Assembly (NCBI RefSeq): GCF_010015475.1
Contig: NZ_SSNI01000029.1
Coordinates: 1 to 64,000, forward strand
DNA length: 64,000 bases
Reading direction: 5' to 3'
From: Pontibacter pamirensis
GTDB lineage: Bacteria; Bacteroidota; Bacteroidia; Cytophagales; Hymenobacteraceae
In this document: positions 63,470 to 64,000 of the stretch, piece by piece
Numbering within the stretch: the stretch's first letter is position 1
How the letters are laid out: every line of letters begins with the position of its first letter
Position numbers and translations under genes: made by a program
Notes under the pieces: model-generated
The model's input: only the letters and a program-made list of their open reading frames with translations
Told to the model about the DNA's origin: nothing
Databases searched by the model: none

Positions 63470-64000
63470 CTAAATATTGTTTCTTAATGCTTCTATACCT
63501 TCCACTGTTTTAGGCAAGGGTTTGCCCAGCAGGCGGCTTCCTTCCGGTGTAATCAAAAAATCCTCCTCTATTCTAATTCCCCCGAAATCCCGGAAAGCTT
63601 CCAGTTTATTGTAGTTGATGAATTGAGTGAATTTGTTTTCCGCTGCCCACATGTCCATCAGGTTCGGGTTAAAGTACAGTCCTGGTTCTACTGTGAGCAC
63701 AAAGCCTTCCTCCAACGCACGCCCCAGGCGCAGCGACTTCAGACCGAATTGGGTGCTTTTCTTAAGGTCTTCTGTATAGCCGACATACTCTTCGCCCAGG
63801 TTTTCCATGTCGTGCGTGTCCAGCCCCATCATGTGTCCCAGGCCGCAGGGGAAAAACTGGGCATGCGCGCCCTGGGCCACCGCCTCCTGCACGTCTCCCT
63901 TCATCAGGCCAATTTGCTGCAGCTCCTCTACCAGCTTCTCGCATGCCTCCAGGTGCACATCTTTGTACAGCACGCCTGGCTTCAGCATGTCAACGGCAGA
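63470..64000 (-). CDS. M24 family Xaa-Pro peptidase, C-terminal part (partial)
   Basis: The frame is open to the window edge, so this is the last 177 codons of a longer gene. The pita-bread fold is recognisable. GLGHMMGLDTHDMENLG carries a metal-binding His, LTVEPGLYFNPN the first Glu and GGIRIEEDFLIT the last Glu. The two Asp ligands would lie upstream, beyond the window. HALSAQFFPCGLGHMMG-type sequences with an insert before the Glu are usual for Xaa-Pro aminopeptidase/prolidase members, which cleave bonds next to proline or hydroxyproline. That fits the hydroxyproline operon 8 kb away. Confidence 0.88.
   Translation of the reverse strand, partial: SAVDMLKPGVLYKDVHLEACEKLVEELQQIGLMKGDVQEAVAQGAHAQFFPCGLGHMMGLDTHDMENLGEEYVGYTEDLKKSTQFGLKSLRLGRALEEGFVLTVEPGLYFNPNLMDMWAAENKFTQFINYNKLEAFRDFGGIRIEEDFLITPEGSRLLGKPLPKTVEGIEALRNNI

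Noticed and set aside
1-64000. CRISPR array, tRNA/rRNA genes or riboswitch
   Set aside because: I looked for direct repeats with regular spacers, cloverleaf-like structures and known aptamer cores in the intergenic stretches and saw none.

Overview
The window is about 64 kb of chromosome from a Bacteroidota bacterium. The evidence is two SusC/SusD pairs, an ECF sigma factor beside a FecR-like anti-sigma protein, many signal peptides and lipoboxes, AT-rich ribosome binding sites and several Bacteroidota-type secreted peptidases. Gene content and dispersed GC-rich palindromic repeats would suit a Cytophagales/Hymenobacteraceae (Pontibacter-like) organism, but the genus is a guess. Most genes are on the minus strand. 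No tRNA, rRNA or CRISPR array was seen.

Region A (1-12.6 kb): the tail of an IS5-type transposase with its terminal repeat and a small membrane protein come first. A leftward catabolic operon follows (DUF1080 protein, DUF4432 epimerase-like, cupin sugar-isomerase-like, TIM-barrel isomerase, Gfo/Idh/MocA dehydrogenase) under a nearby GntR regulator. A rightward pair encodes a secreted DUF1080/PA14-like protein and a sorbosone-dehydrogenase-type propeller fused to an azurin-like copper domain. Together they look like an oxidative (3-keto-sugar type) carbohydrate pathway.

Region B (12.6-31.8 kb): a polysaccharide utilisation locus for a uronic-acid-containing glycan. It has DUF2264, SusD, SusC, a GH105/GH88 unsaturated uronyl hydrolase, a BNR_4 propeller protein (candidate lyase), a tandem GH43 and a second GH43. 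Also present are a truncated anti-sigma protein, an ECF sigma factor, KduI with a broken SDR (KduD-type) remnant, a LacI regulator and DUF4861. Three near-identical LacI-type operators lie in front of kduI.

Region C (32-40.1 kb): a second SusC/SusD pair with a small lipoprotein and a HAD-IIA phosphatase but no glycosidase. A secreted protein ending in a Hint (intein/Hedgehog-type) domain is divergently transcribed.

Region D (40.5-51 kb): a Tat-exported HisC-like aminotransferase, a Tat-exported flavin amine oxidase, an SLC6-type sodium symporter, a zincin lipoprotein, dipeptidyl peptidase IV and a DUF885 peptidase.

Region E (51.3-64 kb): a complete trans-4-hydroxyproline degradation set (epimerase, oxidase, deaminase, alpha-ketoglutarate semialdehyde dehydrogenase). 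It is followed by a second S9 peptidase, an M1 peptidase, an ABC ATPase with one degenerate site, a cupin, a GH127 remnant and a partial M24 (Xaa-Pro) peptidase. Regions D and E together read as a route from proline/hydroxyproline-rich (collagen-like) peptides to alpha-ketoglutarate.
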